From Janthinobacterium sp. 61 (lineage in GTDB: Bacteria > Pseudomonadota > Gammaproteobacteria > Burkholderiales > Burkholderiaceae_D): a stretch of 64,000 bases of DNA. Location of the stretch: positions 2,666,001 to 2,730,000 of the forward strand of contig NZ_PJMQ01000001.1 of NCBI RefSeq assembly GCF_002846335.1, given 5' to 3'. Each line of letters opens with the position of its first letter. The first letter of the stretch is position 1. The notes under the pieces are model-generated. The model was not told the DNA's origin, did no database searches, and saw only the letters and a program-made list of their open reading frames with translations. The position numbers and the translations under genes were made by a program. Shown one piece after another: positions 37,334 to 46,016 of the stretch.

Positions 37334-37717
37334 ATGGATATGAAAGTAGAACATCGCACCGGTAGCAATCTGGCCCTGGAAACCGCGGATCTGCCGATGG
37401 AACAGGACGGCAAAAGCGCGAAAGGCGCGGCTGCTCAGGCCTTGAACCTGAGCGCCGCCGCCTTCACCACCTATTACACGTGGACGGCCAATGGCGTGCA
37501 TCCTTCGGTCAACTTCGCCAATCCCAACGTGAAAGCCAATTCGCGCGTCTTGCTCAACATCAGCGAATATGGCGCGACTCCCCAGGACCGTTTTATCGGC
37601 TCAGCCCGCATGGCCGTATACAACATCGCACCATACAATGGCGGCTTCCGTGCCTGGGTGGATATTTCCTGGGGCAGCCCGCTCAAGGTGCGTTTCGACG
37701 TGTTTGTCGATCCCTGA
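37334..37717 (+). CDS. Small protein of unknown function
   Basis: 127 aa, not recognised. The first 35 residues are polar and charged; the C-terminal 80 (from FTTYYTWTANGVHPSV to VRFDVFVDP) alternate aromatic and small residues as in a beta-sandwich. There is no signal peptide or TM and no Cys. RBS CAGGAG lies 7 bases before ATG 37334. It has its own 335-bp upstream region, so it is probably monocistronic. Confidence 0.72.
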   Translation: MDMKVEHRTGSNLALETADLPMEQDGKSAKGAAAQALNLSAAAFTTYYTWTANGVHPSVNFANPNVKANSRVLLNISEYGATPQDRFIGSARMAVYNIAPYNGGFRAWVDISWGSPLKVRFDVFVDP

Positions 37718-37825
37718 TCCGGGAAACACTGCGCCTGCCCCTGCTACCAGCGGGCCGGCATCGCACACGTCGCTAAAACACGTAAGGGATGGCAAGCGTG
37801 GATGGAAAACCGTGCGCGCATGACA

Positions 37826-37855
37826 AAAGGGCCACGTGTTGCCACGTGGCCCTTT
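37826..37855 (-). terminator. Terminator of tRNA-Asn copy 1
   Basis: A 13-bp perfect stem (AAAGGGCCACGTG / CACGTGGCCCTTT) with loop TTGC, 15 bases beyond the tRNA 3' end and followed by T on the minus strand. It may also serve the convergent 37334-37717 gene. Confidence 0.88.
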
Positions 37856-37869
37856 GCTGCTGCTTGTTC

Positions 37870-37945
37870 TGGCTCCCCGACCTGGACTCGAACCAGGGAC
37901 CTGCGGATTAACAGTCCGTCGCTCTACCAACTGAGCTATCAGGGA
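37870..37945 (-). tRNA. tRNA-Asn (anticodon GTT), copy 1
   Basis: 76 nt with CCA encoded. The minus strand reads TCCCTGATAGCTCAGTTGGT with anticodon loop CTGTTAA and T-arm GGTTCGAGTCC. Sequence is identical to the three copies near 47.4-48.3 kb. Confidence 0.98.
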
Positions 37946-37956
37946 AAGGAGGCCGA

Positions 37957-37985
37957 ATTATATACGTCAAAATTTCTCATGTCCA
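37957..37985 (-). promoter_or_regulatory. Promoter of tRNA-Asn copy 1
   Basis: On minus, TGGACA (37980-37985) and TATAAT (37957-37962) are exactly 17 bases apart, followed by the GC-rich discriminator TCGGCC typical of stringently controlled stable-RNA promoters. Confidence 0.85.
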
Positions 37986-38336
37986 GTTGTTGCTGCATGC
38001 CCGGCAAAAACAGGCTTCCTGTGGCTGCCTGCCTCGCTGGGCCGTGAACGAATGGCGGGCGCTGCGGCGCGCCTTCGCCTTGAGCATAGGCGCTGACTGG
38101 GCGCTGCTGTGGCATGGTGCGCGTGCGCCGGACGGGACGCCGACGCCGGACGGCGCAAGCCTGCGGGTAGCCGCCGCGTCCGTCTGCGCGGCGCCACGCA
38201 AGATAGTAGAATAGCCAGGCCTTCCCGACACGGAAGGCGCTAACGGCATGCCGCCAACGGGGCGTCGACCACGCCACCGTGCGGGCATGTGCTTGCAAGG
38301 CTCATCCTTGCCCCTGGCTGACTGCTCTCACCCGAC
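37986..38336. other. Intergenic region before the GntR gene
   Basis: 351 bases between the tRNA promoter and the GntR gene. Short open frames on both strands are Arg/Ala-rich without family signs or RBS, so I call no gene. A perfect 7-bp hairpin GCCTTCC/GGAAGGC lies at 38218-38238 and could be in the GntR leader. Confidence 0.5.
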
Positions 38337-39044
38337 ATGACAGAATCAAGCGCAACCCTGGTGGAAAAGCACGGCAGCGGCGACAGCTCGGCAGAGATTG
38401 CCGAGCATATGACGGCAGCCATCGTGGCGCGCCAATTGCCGCCCGGTACGCGGCTGCGCGAAGAGGCGCTGTGCCGGCTGTATGGCGTCAGCCGCACCAA
38501 GATCCGCGCCGCCCTGTTGATCCTGTCCAAAGACAAACTGATCCGCATGGTGCCCGACAAGGGCGCCTTCGTCAGCCAGCCCACTGAAGCGGAAGCGCGC
38601 GACATCTTCGCCGCACGGCGCATCATCGAGGCGGCCCTGGCGCGCGAGTTTGTCGCGCGGGCCAAGCCCGCCGACTACCGGATGCTGGAGCGGCACCTGA
38701 AAGCGGAGCGCCTGGCGCTGATGCAAGCGACGCCGCTGCGCTCGCAACTTCTGGGCGACTTCCACGTTTTGCTGGCCGACATCGCCGGCAACGCCGTCCT
38801 GCGCGACATCGTGCGTGAACTGGTGGGGCGCAGCTCGCTGATCACCATGCTGTACCAGTCCAGCCATGCTGCCGCCTGCTCGTATGACGAACACGGCCGC
38901 TTTCTTGAGGCCGCGCGCAGCGGCGATGCGGACCTGGCGGCGCGCTTGATGGTCGAGCACCTGGCACATGTGGAAGCGGCCTTGCGCTTCGATGGCAGCG
39001 CCGGCGACGCCAAAAAAGACCTGGTGGCGGCGCTGCTGATGTGA
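38337..39044 (+). CDS. GntR family regulator (FadR/FCD subfamily)
   Basis: 235 aa. The winged HTH lies at about 20-85 (LPPGTRLREEALCRLYGVSR then TKIRAALLILSKDKLI), followed by the all-helical FCD ligand domain (ARRIIEAALAREFVA and LVEHLAHVEAAL). It is convergent with the purine permease gene, so a direct operon link is not shown; its target may be elsewhere. Confidence 0.9.
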   Translation: MTESSATLVEKHGSGDSSAEIAEHMTAAIVARQLPPGTRLREEALCRLYGVSRTKIRAALLILSKDKLIRMVPDKGAFVSQPTEAEARDIFAARRIIEAALAREFVARAKPADYRMLERHLKAERLALMQATPLRSQLLGDFHVLLADIAGNAVLRDIVRELVGRSSLITMLYQSSHAAACSYDEHGRFLEAARSGDADLAARLMVEHLAHVEAALRFDGSAGDAKKDLVAALLM

Positions 39045-39058
39045 GCGACGCCATGATC

Positions 39059-39095
39059 AAAAAAAAGGCCGCCCCTGCGGATGCCCGGGCGACCT
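39059..39095 (-). terminator. Terminator of the purine permease gene
   Basis: On minus, a 9-bp stem (AGGTCGCCC / GGGCGGCCT, one T-G pair) is followed by eight T. It starts 37 bases after the permease stop. Confidence 0.82.
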
Positions 39096-39131
39096 GTCTC
39101 ATGCGACGGCAACTGCTTGCCAGCAACCTGG

Positions 39132-40430
39132 CTATTCGCCCAAGTAGATAAACTTGAACAGGAAGATCGCGGCGATGATGTAGGCTACCACCGACACTTG
39201 CTTGCCCTTGCCAGTCAACAATTTTAATACCGCATACGTAATGAAACCGAACGCCACGCCGCTGGCCACCGAGTAGGTAAACGGCATCATCAGCGCCGTG
39301 ATGGCAGCCGGAATGCTTTCCGTGCTGTCATCCCAGTCGATATAGGTCAGTTCGCGCAGCATCAGGCACGCCACGTACAGCAGTGCAGGCGCCGTCGCGT
39401 ACGGCGGCACCGTGTGCGCCAGCGGGGCGAAGAACAGGCTGCCCAGGAACAGCAGCGCGACGGCCACGGCCGTCAAGCCCGTGCGACCACCGGCTTGCAC
39501 GCCAGCCGCGCTTTCCACGAAGGCCGTGGTGCTGGACGTGCCCAGGCAGGCACCGGCGGCAATCGCCGTGCTGTCGGCCAGCAAGGCCTTGTTCATGCGC
39601 TCCATTTTGCCGTCTTTCAACAAGCCGGCACGGTTGGCCACGCCCATCAGGGTGCCCGTCGCATCGAACAATTCCACCAGGAAAAATACCAGCACCACGT
39701 TGACGATGCCGATCGACAGCGCGCCCATGATGTCGAGCTTGAACAGCGTCGGTTCGATGGCAGGCGGCGCCGAGATGATGCCGTTGAACTGGTTGCCGCC
39801 AAAGAAGAAGCTGGCGATGGTGATGGTGAGGATGCCGATCAGGATGGCACCAGGCACTTTCAGGCGGTCCAGCGCGACGATGATGAAAAACCCGAGGATG
39901 GCCAGAATGGGCGCCGCCTTGTGCAAGTCGCCCAGAGCGATGATGGTGGCGGGGTTCGACACCACCACACCCGCGCTTTTCAGGGAGATGATTGCCAGGA
40001 ACAGGCCGATACCGACAGTAATCGCCGTGCGCAGCGCGGGCGGGATGCTGTTGATAATCAACTCGCGCACCTTGAACAGGCTGACCAGGATGAACAGGCA
40101 GCCGGAAATGAAGACGGCACCCAGCGCCACTTCCCAGCTCATGCCCATGCCCTTGACCACCGTGTACGAGAAATAGGCATTCAAGCCCATGCCTGGCGCC
40201 AGTGCGATCGGATAGTTCGCGTACAGGCCCATGATCAGGGTGCCGATGGCGGCCGCCAGGCAGGTGGCAACAAAAACGGAGTCTTTCGGCATGCCCGCGT
40301 CGCCAAGGATGGACGGGTTGACGAAGATGATGTAAGCCATCGTCAGGAATGTGGTCAGGCCGGCCAGCAGCTCCGTGCGCACATTGGTCCCGTTGTCCTT
40401 CAGTTTGAAATAGCGTTCCAGGAACTGCAT
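39132..40430 (-). CDS. NCS2 family purine permease (AzgA/PbuG-like)
   Basis: 432 aa polytopic membrane protein. GMGLNAYFSYTVVKGMGMSW and the opening FLTMAYIIFVNPSILGDAGM are hallmarks of AzgA-type hypoxanthine/guanine/adenine:H+ symporters. Length and about 12-14 hydrophobic segments fit. The short upstream region shows no purine riboswitch consensus. Confidence 0.92.
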   Translation of the reverse strand: MQFLERYFKLKDNGTNVRTELLAGLTTFLTMAYIIFVNPSILGDAGMPKDSVFVATCLAAAIGTLIMGLYANYPIALAPGMGLNAYFSYTVVKGMGMSWEVALGAVFISGCLFILVSLFKVRELIINSIPPALRTAITVGIGLFLAIISLKSAGVVVSNPATIIALGDLHKAAPILAILGFFIIVALDRLKVPGAILIGILTITIASFFFGGNQFNGIISAPPAIEPTLFKLDIMGALSIGIVNVVLVFFLVELFDATGTLMGVANRAGLLKDGKMERMNKALLADSTAIAAGACLGTSSTTAFVESAAGVQAGGRTGLTAVAVALLFLGSLFFAPLAHTVPPYATAPALLYVACLMLRELTYIDWDDSTESIPAAITALMMPFTYSVASGVAFGFITYAVLKLLTGKGKQVSVVAYIIAAIFLFKFIYLGE

Positions 40431-40505
40431 GATTAACCCCTTGTTTTGGTAAAACCGCGCGCGTGGTCTTGGACTATGCGCATCTTTTTTTCTTGCAAAA
40501 AATAC

Positions 40506-40907
40506 TTACTTGGTCGGCGCGCTGGCCGGCTTGAAGGCCCACCAGCGGCTGCCCGCAAAATTCCAGACCAGCCCGATTCCCGTCGCCAGCACCTGCGCCA
40601 GCCAGTAATACCAGCCCAGTTGATGTACCAGCAGCCACATCAGGCCCGTATTGATGCACCAGCCTATGCCCAGCAGGGTGAAATACTTGCTGGCCGCTTC
40701 GCCATGCCCCTTGTCGCTTTTAAACGTGAAAAAGTAATTGAGGATGTAGTTGACGACGGAACCGAGGATGTAGCCGATGCCGGAAGCGGCGGCGGCGCTG
40801 ATGCCAGCCCATTCCACGCCGCCCCACAGCACGCTGTATTGTACGGCCGTGCCGGAAGCGCCGACGGCGGCAAAACGTAAAAATTGGTGATGCAGGGAAT
40901 GGGACAT
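40506..40907 (-). CDS. GtrA family membrane protein
   Basis: 133 aa with four TM segments. FLRFAAVGASGTAVQYSVLW and NYILNYFFTFKS are the standard GtrA motifs. GtrA proteins help flip or use polyprenyl-linked sugars for glycosylation of surface polymers. ATG 40907 is chosen over a TTG six bases upstream. No glycosyltransferase gene is adjacent. Confidence 0.9.
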   Translation of the reverse strand: MSHSLHHQFLRFAAVGASGTAVQYSVLWGGVEWAGISAAAASGIGYILGSVVNYILNYFFTFKSDKGHGEAASKYFTLLGIGWCINTGLMWLLVHQLGWYYWLAQVLATGIGLVWNFAGSRWWAFKPASAPTK

Positions 40908-41052
40908 TGTCAATTTTCAAATGAGGCGTAAGCCAGGATCGGGCCAGAATAAAAAATGGCTACGATTGCTCGTAACCATTTTTCAGCCTGCATTTTACTG
41001 CAAGTTGCGTCCAACGTTCATAGTCGCCGCCGTTTCGCCACCGCTTCGACTC

Positions 41053-42531
41053 TTAAACGTTGCGTTGACGGCGTCGGCGCAGCCACACCAACAGCGCGAT
41101 CAGCAGCAAGATGCCCGCGATGCCGCCGGGCAGCATGAAGGGTTGCATGCGCGCCAGCACGGGCTTCTCGCCGCCGCTGCGCGCCTGCGCCACGTACGCG
41201 GGAGTGACGGACACGTCCGGATTACCGTACTGCTTCAGCACGTAGTTGGCGATCGAGGCGATCTGCTCATCCGTCAATGGCTGTACGTAGGAACGCTGGT
41301 CGAAACGGGGCATGAAGGCTTCGTGCTCCTCCCCTTCGATCTTGCGCTCGACGCCAAACAGAATGGCCGACACCAGGTTGGCCGGCGTGTTGCCGCCCGT
41401 CGCCGTGTTGTTGAACAGGGCCGGGTAACTCTGGCCCGTGCTGCCGGCGCCGCTGGCCGAATGGCAGCTGGCGCAGTAGCCGGAAAACAGCACCGCACCG
41501 CTGTTCAGTGAATGGTGCTCGGTGGAACTGGCCATGCCGCGCAGCACAGCTTCCTCGCTGGCCGCGCTGCCATGGCTGAACGCGGCCTTGGTCTGCCCCG
41601 GCGCGCGCACGGCCGGTACCGTGCGCAAGTACGCCACGATCGCGGACACGTCGTCATCGCGCAGGAATTGCAGGCTGTTCTGGATGGCTTCGGCCATGCC
41701 GCCCGCCGCCTGTCCCTTGCCTTCCACGTGGCCCGTCTTCAGGTAGGCGGCAATTTCCCCGTCCGTCCAGGCGCCGATACCGCTGACCTTGTCGGACGTG
41801 ATGTTGGGCGCGTGCCAGGAACCGAGCGACGCGCCCGCCAGGGTCTGGCTGCCGATTTCCGCCATCAGCGCATTGCGCGGCGTATGGCAGGCGCTGCAGT
41901 GCGCCAGGCCTTCGGCCAGGTAGGCGCCCCGATTGATCTGCGCGCTCTTCGCTGGATCTGGCACAAAGCGCTTATTGTCGAGGAACAAGGTATTCCAGCC
42001 CAGCATGGACAGGCGCACATTGAACGGGAATGGCAGGGCCGTCTGGCGCGCCGGTTCATCGACGGGCTTGACGGCCTGCATGAAGTAGTAGTACAGGTCG
42101 CCCACGTCCCCGTCCGTCAACATCGCGTAGCTGGTGTAGGGCATGGCCGGGTACAGATGACTGCCATCGGCGCGCACGCCTTCGCGCAGCGCGCGCGCAA
42201 AGTCGGCTTCCGTGTAGTGGCCGATGCCGCCTTTTTTCGATGGCGTGATATTCGTCGCGTAAATCGTGCCCAGCGGCGAATCGATGGCATAACCGCCCGC
42301 ATACGGCTTGCCGCCCGCTGCCGTATGGCACGCCATGCAGTCGGCGGCGATGGCCAGGTAACGGCCCCGCTCCAGGCGCGCATCGGGGCCAGCCGCAGCG
42401 ACTGCAGCGACTGCAGCGGGCGCGGCCGGGCGGTCCGGCGTCAGCGTGACGGGCGGAACAGGTGGCGCAGCGTGCACGGCCAGCGGCAAACCGGCCGCCA
42501 ACGCCAGGCCAAGCAAGAAACGGCGCATCAT
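41053..42531 (-). CDS. Triheme cytochrome c subunit of FAD sugar dehydrogenase
   Basis: 492 aa. A signal peptide (FLLGLALAAGLPLAVHAA) precedes three heme motifs CMACH, CSACH and CASCH, and a C-terminal TM (GGIAGILLLIALLVWL) with a basic tail. This is the membrane electron-transfer subunit of FdhC/GDH-beta type, passing electrons to ubiquinone. ATG 42531 overlaps the stop of the flavoprotein gene (ATGA) and has AGGGAGG upstream, which sets the start. Confidence 0.93.
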   Translation of the reverse strand: MMRRFLLGLALAAGLPLAVHAAPPVPPVTLTPDRPAAPAAVAAVAAAGPDARLERGRYLAIAADCMACHTAAGGKPYAGGYAIDSPLGTIYATNITPSKKGGIGHYTEADFARALREGVRADGSHLYPAMPYTSYAMLTDGDVGDLYYYFMQAVKPVDEPARQTALPFPFNVRLSMLGWNTLFLDNKRFVPDPAKSAQINRGAYLAEGLAHCSACHTPRNALMAEIGSQTLAGASLGSWHAPNITSDKVSGIGAWTDGEIAAYLKTGHVEGKGQAAGGMAEAIQNSLQFLRDDDVSAIVAYLRTVPAVRAPGQTKAAFSHGSAASEEAVLRGMASSTEHHSLNSGAVLFSGYCASCHSASGAGSTGQSYPALFNNTATGGNTPANLVSAILFGVERKIEGEEHEAFMPRFDQRSYVQPLTDEQIASIANYVLKQYGNPDVSVTPAYVAQARSGGEKPVLARMQPFMLPGGIAGILLLIALLVWLRRRRQRNV

Positions 42532-44186
42532 GCTGCCTCCCTTGCCAGGGTGCGGGCGATGTCGTCGGCCGCGCGCAAACCGAGCGCGGCCATGCTGAGG
42601 GTGGTGTTGACGACGCTGGCCGACGGCATGGCGCCGCCGCCCGGCAGCCACAAATTGGCATGGTCGTGGGCGCGGCAATTGCCGTCGACCACGGAGTCAA
42701 GACGATTCGAGCCCATGATGACGCCCCCCATGATGTGGTTATTCGCGTTCAGGCTGCTGGTGATGTTGAATTCCACGGCGCCGAACAGCTTGCCGATGTG
42801 CTCCAGCTGCGCGTGGGCTGCCTTCGCGCCATCGCGCACGTAATCGCCCACGTCGTAATAAATATCGGGACAGGCCAGGCCCAGCGGGTCCTTGCGCGTC
42901 TTGCTCAGGGTCAAGCGGTTATGCGCTTCGGGCAGCGGCTCCAGGCTGATCGACAGGTCCACGCCAAAGGCGGCGCGGCGGCGGATTTCATCGTCGAGAT
43001 CCTTGCCCACCAGGCCCAGTTTGAGCGACTGCTGGGTAGCAGGTCCAACGCGGGTAATATTGTTCAGGATCATCTTGTTGGCCGAATACTGCGAACGGAA
43101 GGCGCCGTCGCGCGGCCCCACCAGACAGCTGCTCTGCGCCGGGCCGCGGCCCGTCCAGATCGGTTCATTGGCCAGGAAGGTACAGTGGAAGCCCGAGTGA
43201 TCCATCATGTTGCGGCCGACTTGATCCGAACTGTTGGCGATACCGTTCGGATTGTTCTGGTTCGCCGCCAGCAACAGCAAACGGGGCGTTTCGATGCCAT
43301 TGCAGGCAATCACGAAAGCCTTGCCGGTCGCCATGTGCGACTGTTTTTTTGCGTCATACCAGTGCACGGCCGTCACGCGGTTGTTGTGGTCCGTGTCGAT
43401 GCGGTAGACGACGGCCTCGGCCAGCACGCCAGCGCCCTTCAACTCGGCACGCTCCACATGGTGGATGCCGTTGTACATGGCGCCGATGGGGCAGATCGGC
43501 TGGCAATTGTTATTGCCACAGCAAGTCGGACGGCCCTGCCACGGACGCGTCGAGCGGCCTTGCGGAATCGGCACGGAACGGTAGCCGTGCGGGTTGACCA
43601 CTTCGGCGAAGCGCTTGTCGCCATAGCCCCAGGGCACCATGTCCATCGGGTACGGTGCACTGCGCTCGCTGGGCGACTGCAGTGCCGGATCGTTGGGCCC
43701 GGCCACACCCATTTCCTGCTCGGCGCGGCAATAGTACGGTTCCAGCTCATCGTAGGAAATGGCCCAGTCGCGCCCTACCCCGTAATCGCTCTTCATGCGC
43801 ATGTCGGACGGCAAATGGCGCCAGCATGAAGCGGCCCAGTGCCAGGTGGTGCCGCCCACCGTGCGCAGATAGCCCTGCTGGAAACTGCTGCCGCTGGGGC
43901 CGGACAATTCCACATAGTTATTCTTTGGGAAATACAGGGGCGCGGGCGCGTTCTCCGCCTGCGGATACAGGCCCTGGAAGTCGGAACCGACGCGGTTTTC
44001 GAACGGCATGTTGCGCCAGTTTTCCACGGCCTGGCCCCGCTCGATGCGCAAGCCCGCTTCCAGCATGATCACGGAATGGCCTTGGGCGGCCAGCTGGTCG
44101 GCCATCATGGCGCCCACGACGCCTGTACCGACGATGACGACATCGGCGACGACGTCGCCATTACTCTTGAATTGGGGTGATTTCAT
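42528..44186 (-). CDS. GMC-family FAD sugar dehydrogenase, large subunit
   Basis: 552 aa. The FAD dinucleotide motif is VIVGTGVVGAMMADQLAAQG; the GMC C-terminal signature is LWLPGGGAMPSASVVNTT. A cysteine cluster CCGNNNCQPIC near residue 215 resembles the Fe-S-binding Cys set of bacterial FAD-glucose dehydrogenases. The substrate (glucose, fructose, sorbitol or gluconate) cannot be told. The true start is ATG 44186, overlapping the small-subunit stop; the longer open frame is not family sequence. Confidence 0.92.
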   Translation of the reverse strand: MKSPQFKSNGDVVADVVIVGTGVVGAMMADQLAAQGHSVIMLEAGLRIERGQAVENWRNMPFENRVGSDFQGLYPQAENAPAPLYFPKNNYVELSGPSGSSFQQGYLRTVGGTTWHWAASCWRHLPSDMRMKSDYGVGRDWAISYDELEPYYCRAEQEMGVAGPNDPALQSPSERSAPYPMDMVPWGYGDKRFAEVVNPHGYRSVPIPQGRSTRPWQGRPTCCGNNNCQPICPIGAMYNGIHHVERAELKGAGVLAEAVVYRIDTDHNNRVTAVHWYDAKKQSHMATGKAFVIACNGIETPRLLLLAANQNNPNGIANSSDQVGRNMMDHSGFHCTFLANEPIWTGRGPAQSSCLVGPRDGAFRSQYSANKMILNNITRVGPATQQSLKLGLVGKDLDDEIRRRAAFGVDLSISLEPLPEAHNRLTLSKTRKDPLGLACPDIYYDVGDYVRDGAKAAHAQLEHIGKLFGAVEFNITSSLNANNHIMGGVIMGSNRLDSVVDGNCRAHDHANLWLPGGGAMPSASVVNTTLSMAALGLRAADDIARTLAREAA

Positions 44187-44842
44187 TTTGCTTGCTTGCC
44201 TTTCGGTTCGGGAGTGCCGGTGGTGGCCGGGGCCGGTACGGGTTTCGGTGCCACGGGCGCGGAGACGCGCACGGCCGGCGGTGCCTTCAGCCACCACAGG
44301 GGGCCGTAGTTGCAATAGGTGGGCACGACCTGGCCATCGGCCACCGTGCGGTACATCAGGGCTTCCGCATACGCGACGACGATGGACTTCGTGCCCTGCG
44401 CCGGGTTGCCGGCCACGGTGCCCGTGTACCAGGCGGTGACGATAGCCAGCGCCAGCTCGCGCAGGCTGGCATCCACAGCGGTGGCGGCCGCCAGCAGCGC
44501 CTTGGCTTCCTGGCCCGTGACGAGCAGCGCGCCCAGCTGCGGCAAGCGCTCGGCAAAGCCGGGCAAGTTCGCGCGCATGGCTTGTTCGATGCGCGCCGCC
44601 GTACCGGCGGACAGATCGCGGTGGCCCGTGATCGTTTGCGACAAGGTATAGAACAGCATGGTGGCGGGCGCCAGACCGGCAGCCGGAGCGCTGGCCGGCG
44701 CCTGCATGGCGGCGGACAGGGGATTGCTCCAGAAACCGGCCTGCGCCAGCAAGGCGGCCAGACCGATCAGGGCGTGGCGGCGGCTGATGCGGGGAAGGGA
44801 TGACACGGATGTTGCAGATGGTTCGCTGCCTGGATGGTTCAT
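44183..44842 (-). CDS. Sugar dehydrogenase complex small subunit
   Basis: 219 aa. A Tat-like leader (ISRRHALIGLAALLAQA) and the core LPQLGALLVTGQEAKALLAA and GNPAQGTKSIVVAYAEALMY fit the FdhS/GDH-gamma small subunit, which chaperones and exports the flavoprotein by hitch-hiking through Tat. The Pro-rich tail is family-typical. It is first in the small-large-cytochrome operon with ATGA overlaps at both junctions. Confidence 0.88.
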   Translation of the reverse strand: MNHPGSEPSATSVSSLPRISRRHALIGLAALLAQAGFWSNPLSAAMQAPASAPAAGLAPATMLFYTLSQTITGHRDLSAGTAARIEQAMRANLPGFAERLPQLGALLVTGQEAKALLAAATAVDASLRELALAIVTAWYTGTVAGNPAQGTKSIVVAYAEALMYRTVADGQVVPTYCNYGPLWWLKAPPAVRVSAPVAPKPVPAPATTGTPEPKGKQAK

Positions 44843-44906
44843 GAGACTCCCGCAAGACTTGTTGTTTTGTTGACTTGGATGATTGCGTTACATTGCATTT
44901 GCGCAT

Positions 44907-44922
44907 ATGGAACCGGTTCCAT
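44907..44922. promoter_or_regulatory. LacI/GalR-type operator at the sugar dehydrogenase promoter
   Basis: ATGGAACCGGTTCCAT is a perfect 16-bp palindrome with the central CG and AACCGGTT core of LacI-family operators. It starts one base downstream of the -10 hexamer and 65 bases upstream of the operon start, where a repressor would block initiation. No LacI-family gene is in the window. Confidence 0.78.
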
Positions 44923-44923
44923 C

Positions 44924-44953
44924 ATTATCCTACATAAATAAATTGTTTGCCAA
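44924..44953 (-). promoter_or_regulatory. Promoter of the sugar dehydrogenase operon
   Basis: On minus, TTGGCA (44948-44953) and GATAAT (44924-44929) are 18 bases apart. The LacI-like palindrome overlaps the expected start point. A further inverted repeat ACTACTG-GGA-CAGTAGT (44963-44979) lies just upstream of the -35. Confidence 0.65.
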
Positions 44954-45177
44954 TGGAGTATTACTACTGGGACAGTAGTGGGCAATAGACCTGCCGCAGT
45001 CGCAGGGCATCGCTCGCAGGCTTGTCGGTGCAGACGGTGCAGACGGTGCAGGATGCATGACCATCCCTCTTGAAATGATTGCAAGCTTGCTTAAAAATTG
45101 GCAGCATAGCGAATAGGAAAACGCCTGCAATACCGCCTGGGGCGTATCCACCAGTCCATCCCTGAACCGGAGCATCG

Positions 45178-45693
45178 ATGCACACTTTGCCGCCTCCCCT
45201 CCTTGCCGCCCTGCCCGCCCCCTATCAATTGCGGCTACAGCACGACGGGGACGATGCCTTTGCCGCCGCGCTGTACAGTGCCACGCGCGATGACCTGCGC
45301 CAGATGCAGGCCGAGCCTGCCCTTATCGAAGAGTTGATCGCCATGCAGCGGCGCATGCAGTCGCACGGCTACCGCCAGCATTTTCCGCAAGCGGCCTACC
45401 TGGTGTTGCTGTACGGCGACAGTCCCATTGGCAGGCTCGTCATCGAGCAGCGGGAACAGGCGCTGCGCGTGGTCGATATCGCCGTGCTGCCGGAGGCGCG
45501 GGGCCGGGGCGCAGGCAGTGCCGTGCTGCGCTGTCTGCAGTCGCTGGCCGAGGCGCAGCAATTGCAGATCCACCTTGGCGTCAACCGCAATAATTTGGCC
45601 GCGCGTAAGCTGTATCTGCGGCTGGGATTTCAGGTACAGGCGGAAGACCAGGTGCAGGAGCAGCTGGTATGGCGAGCAGCGCGATGCCACTGA
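45178..45693 (+). CDS. GNAT family N-acetyltransferase
   Basis: 171 aa. Acetyl-CoA-binding motif A is VVDIAVLPEARGRGAGSAVL and motif B is HLGVNRNNLAARKLYLRLGF. The substrate is unknown. It leads a tightly packed three-gene unit; the next gene starts inside its last codons. Confidence 0.9.
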   Translation: MHTLPPPLLAALPAPYQLRLQHDGDDAFAAALYSATRDDLRQMQAEPALIEELIAMQRRMQSHGYRQHFPQAAYLVLLYGDSPIGRLVIEQREQALRVVDIAVLPEARGRGAGSAVLRCLQSLAEAQQLQIHLGVNRNNLAARKLYLRLGFQVQAEDQVQEQLVWRAARCH

Positions 45694-46016
45694 CCTTCGA
45701 TGTGGCCCGCATGCTGCACCCGGCTCAGTTGCCGCTGCCCCGCCTCGGCCTCGCCCCACGGCCGCGCAGTTGCAAGCGATGCGCGCGGCGGCGTGCACGC
45801 GACATAGGGCACGGCCTTCCACGGCGATCCGCCGGTGCCCAGGACGACTGCCAGATCGATGATTTTTTTGCAGCCAACTATCTGAAGAGGAGGTTTGTCG
45901 ACGCACCCGATGAAAACCATGCGAGCCGCATGACCCTCGCGTACCCCATGCAGCTGTTCAAAGGCGGCGCGCAATATGCCGCTGCAATCAACCTGAAACT
46001 GACCCTGAAACCATGA
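45684..46016 (+). CDS. Small unknown protein coupled to GNAT and hydrolase genes
   Basis: 110 aa, not recognised. ATG 45684 overlaps the GNAT stop by 10 bases and its own stop overlaps the next start (ATGA), which supports real translation. The N-terminal part (MPLTFDVARMLHPAQLPLPR) and the C-terminal part (MQLFKGGAQYAAAINLKLTL) look protein-like, but the middle is a run of Arg/Cys with a shadow-frame look, so the gene may carry frameshifts. Confidence 0.45.
   Translation: MPLTFDVARMLHPAQLPLPRLGLAPRPRSCKRCARRRARDIGHGLPRRSAGAQDDCQIDDFFAANYLKRRFVDAPDENHASRMTLAYPMQLFKGGAQYAAAINLKLTLKP

Noticed and set aside
40431..40505. Purine riboswitch before the NCS2 permease gene
   Set aside because: This gap is only about 75 bases and shows no three-way-junction consensus.
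45026..45052. Three tandem copies of a 9-bp unit (cggtgcaga)
   Set aside because: Short, imperfect in the last copy, and no match to a known operator; likely slippage.
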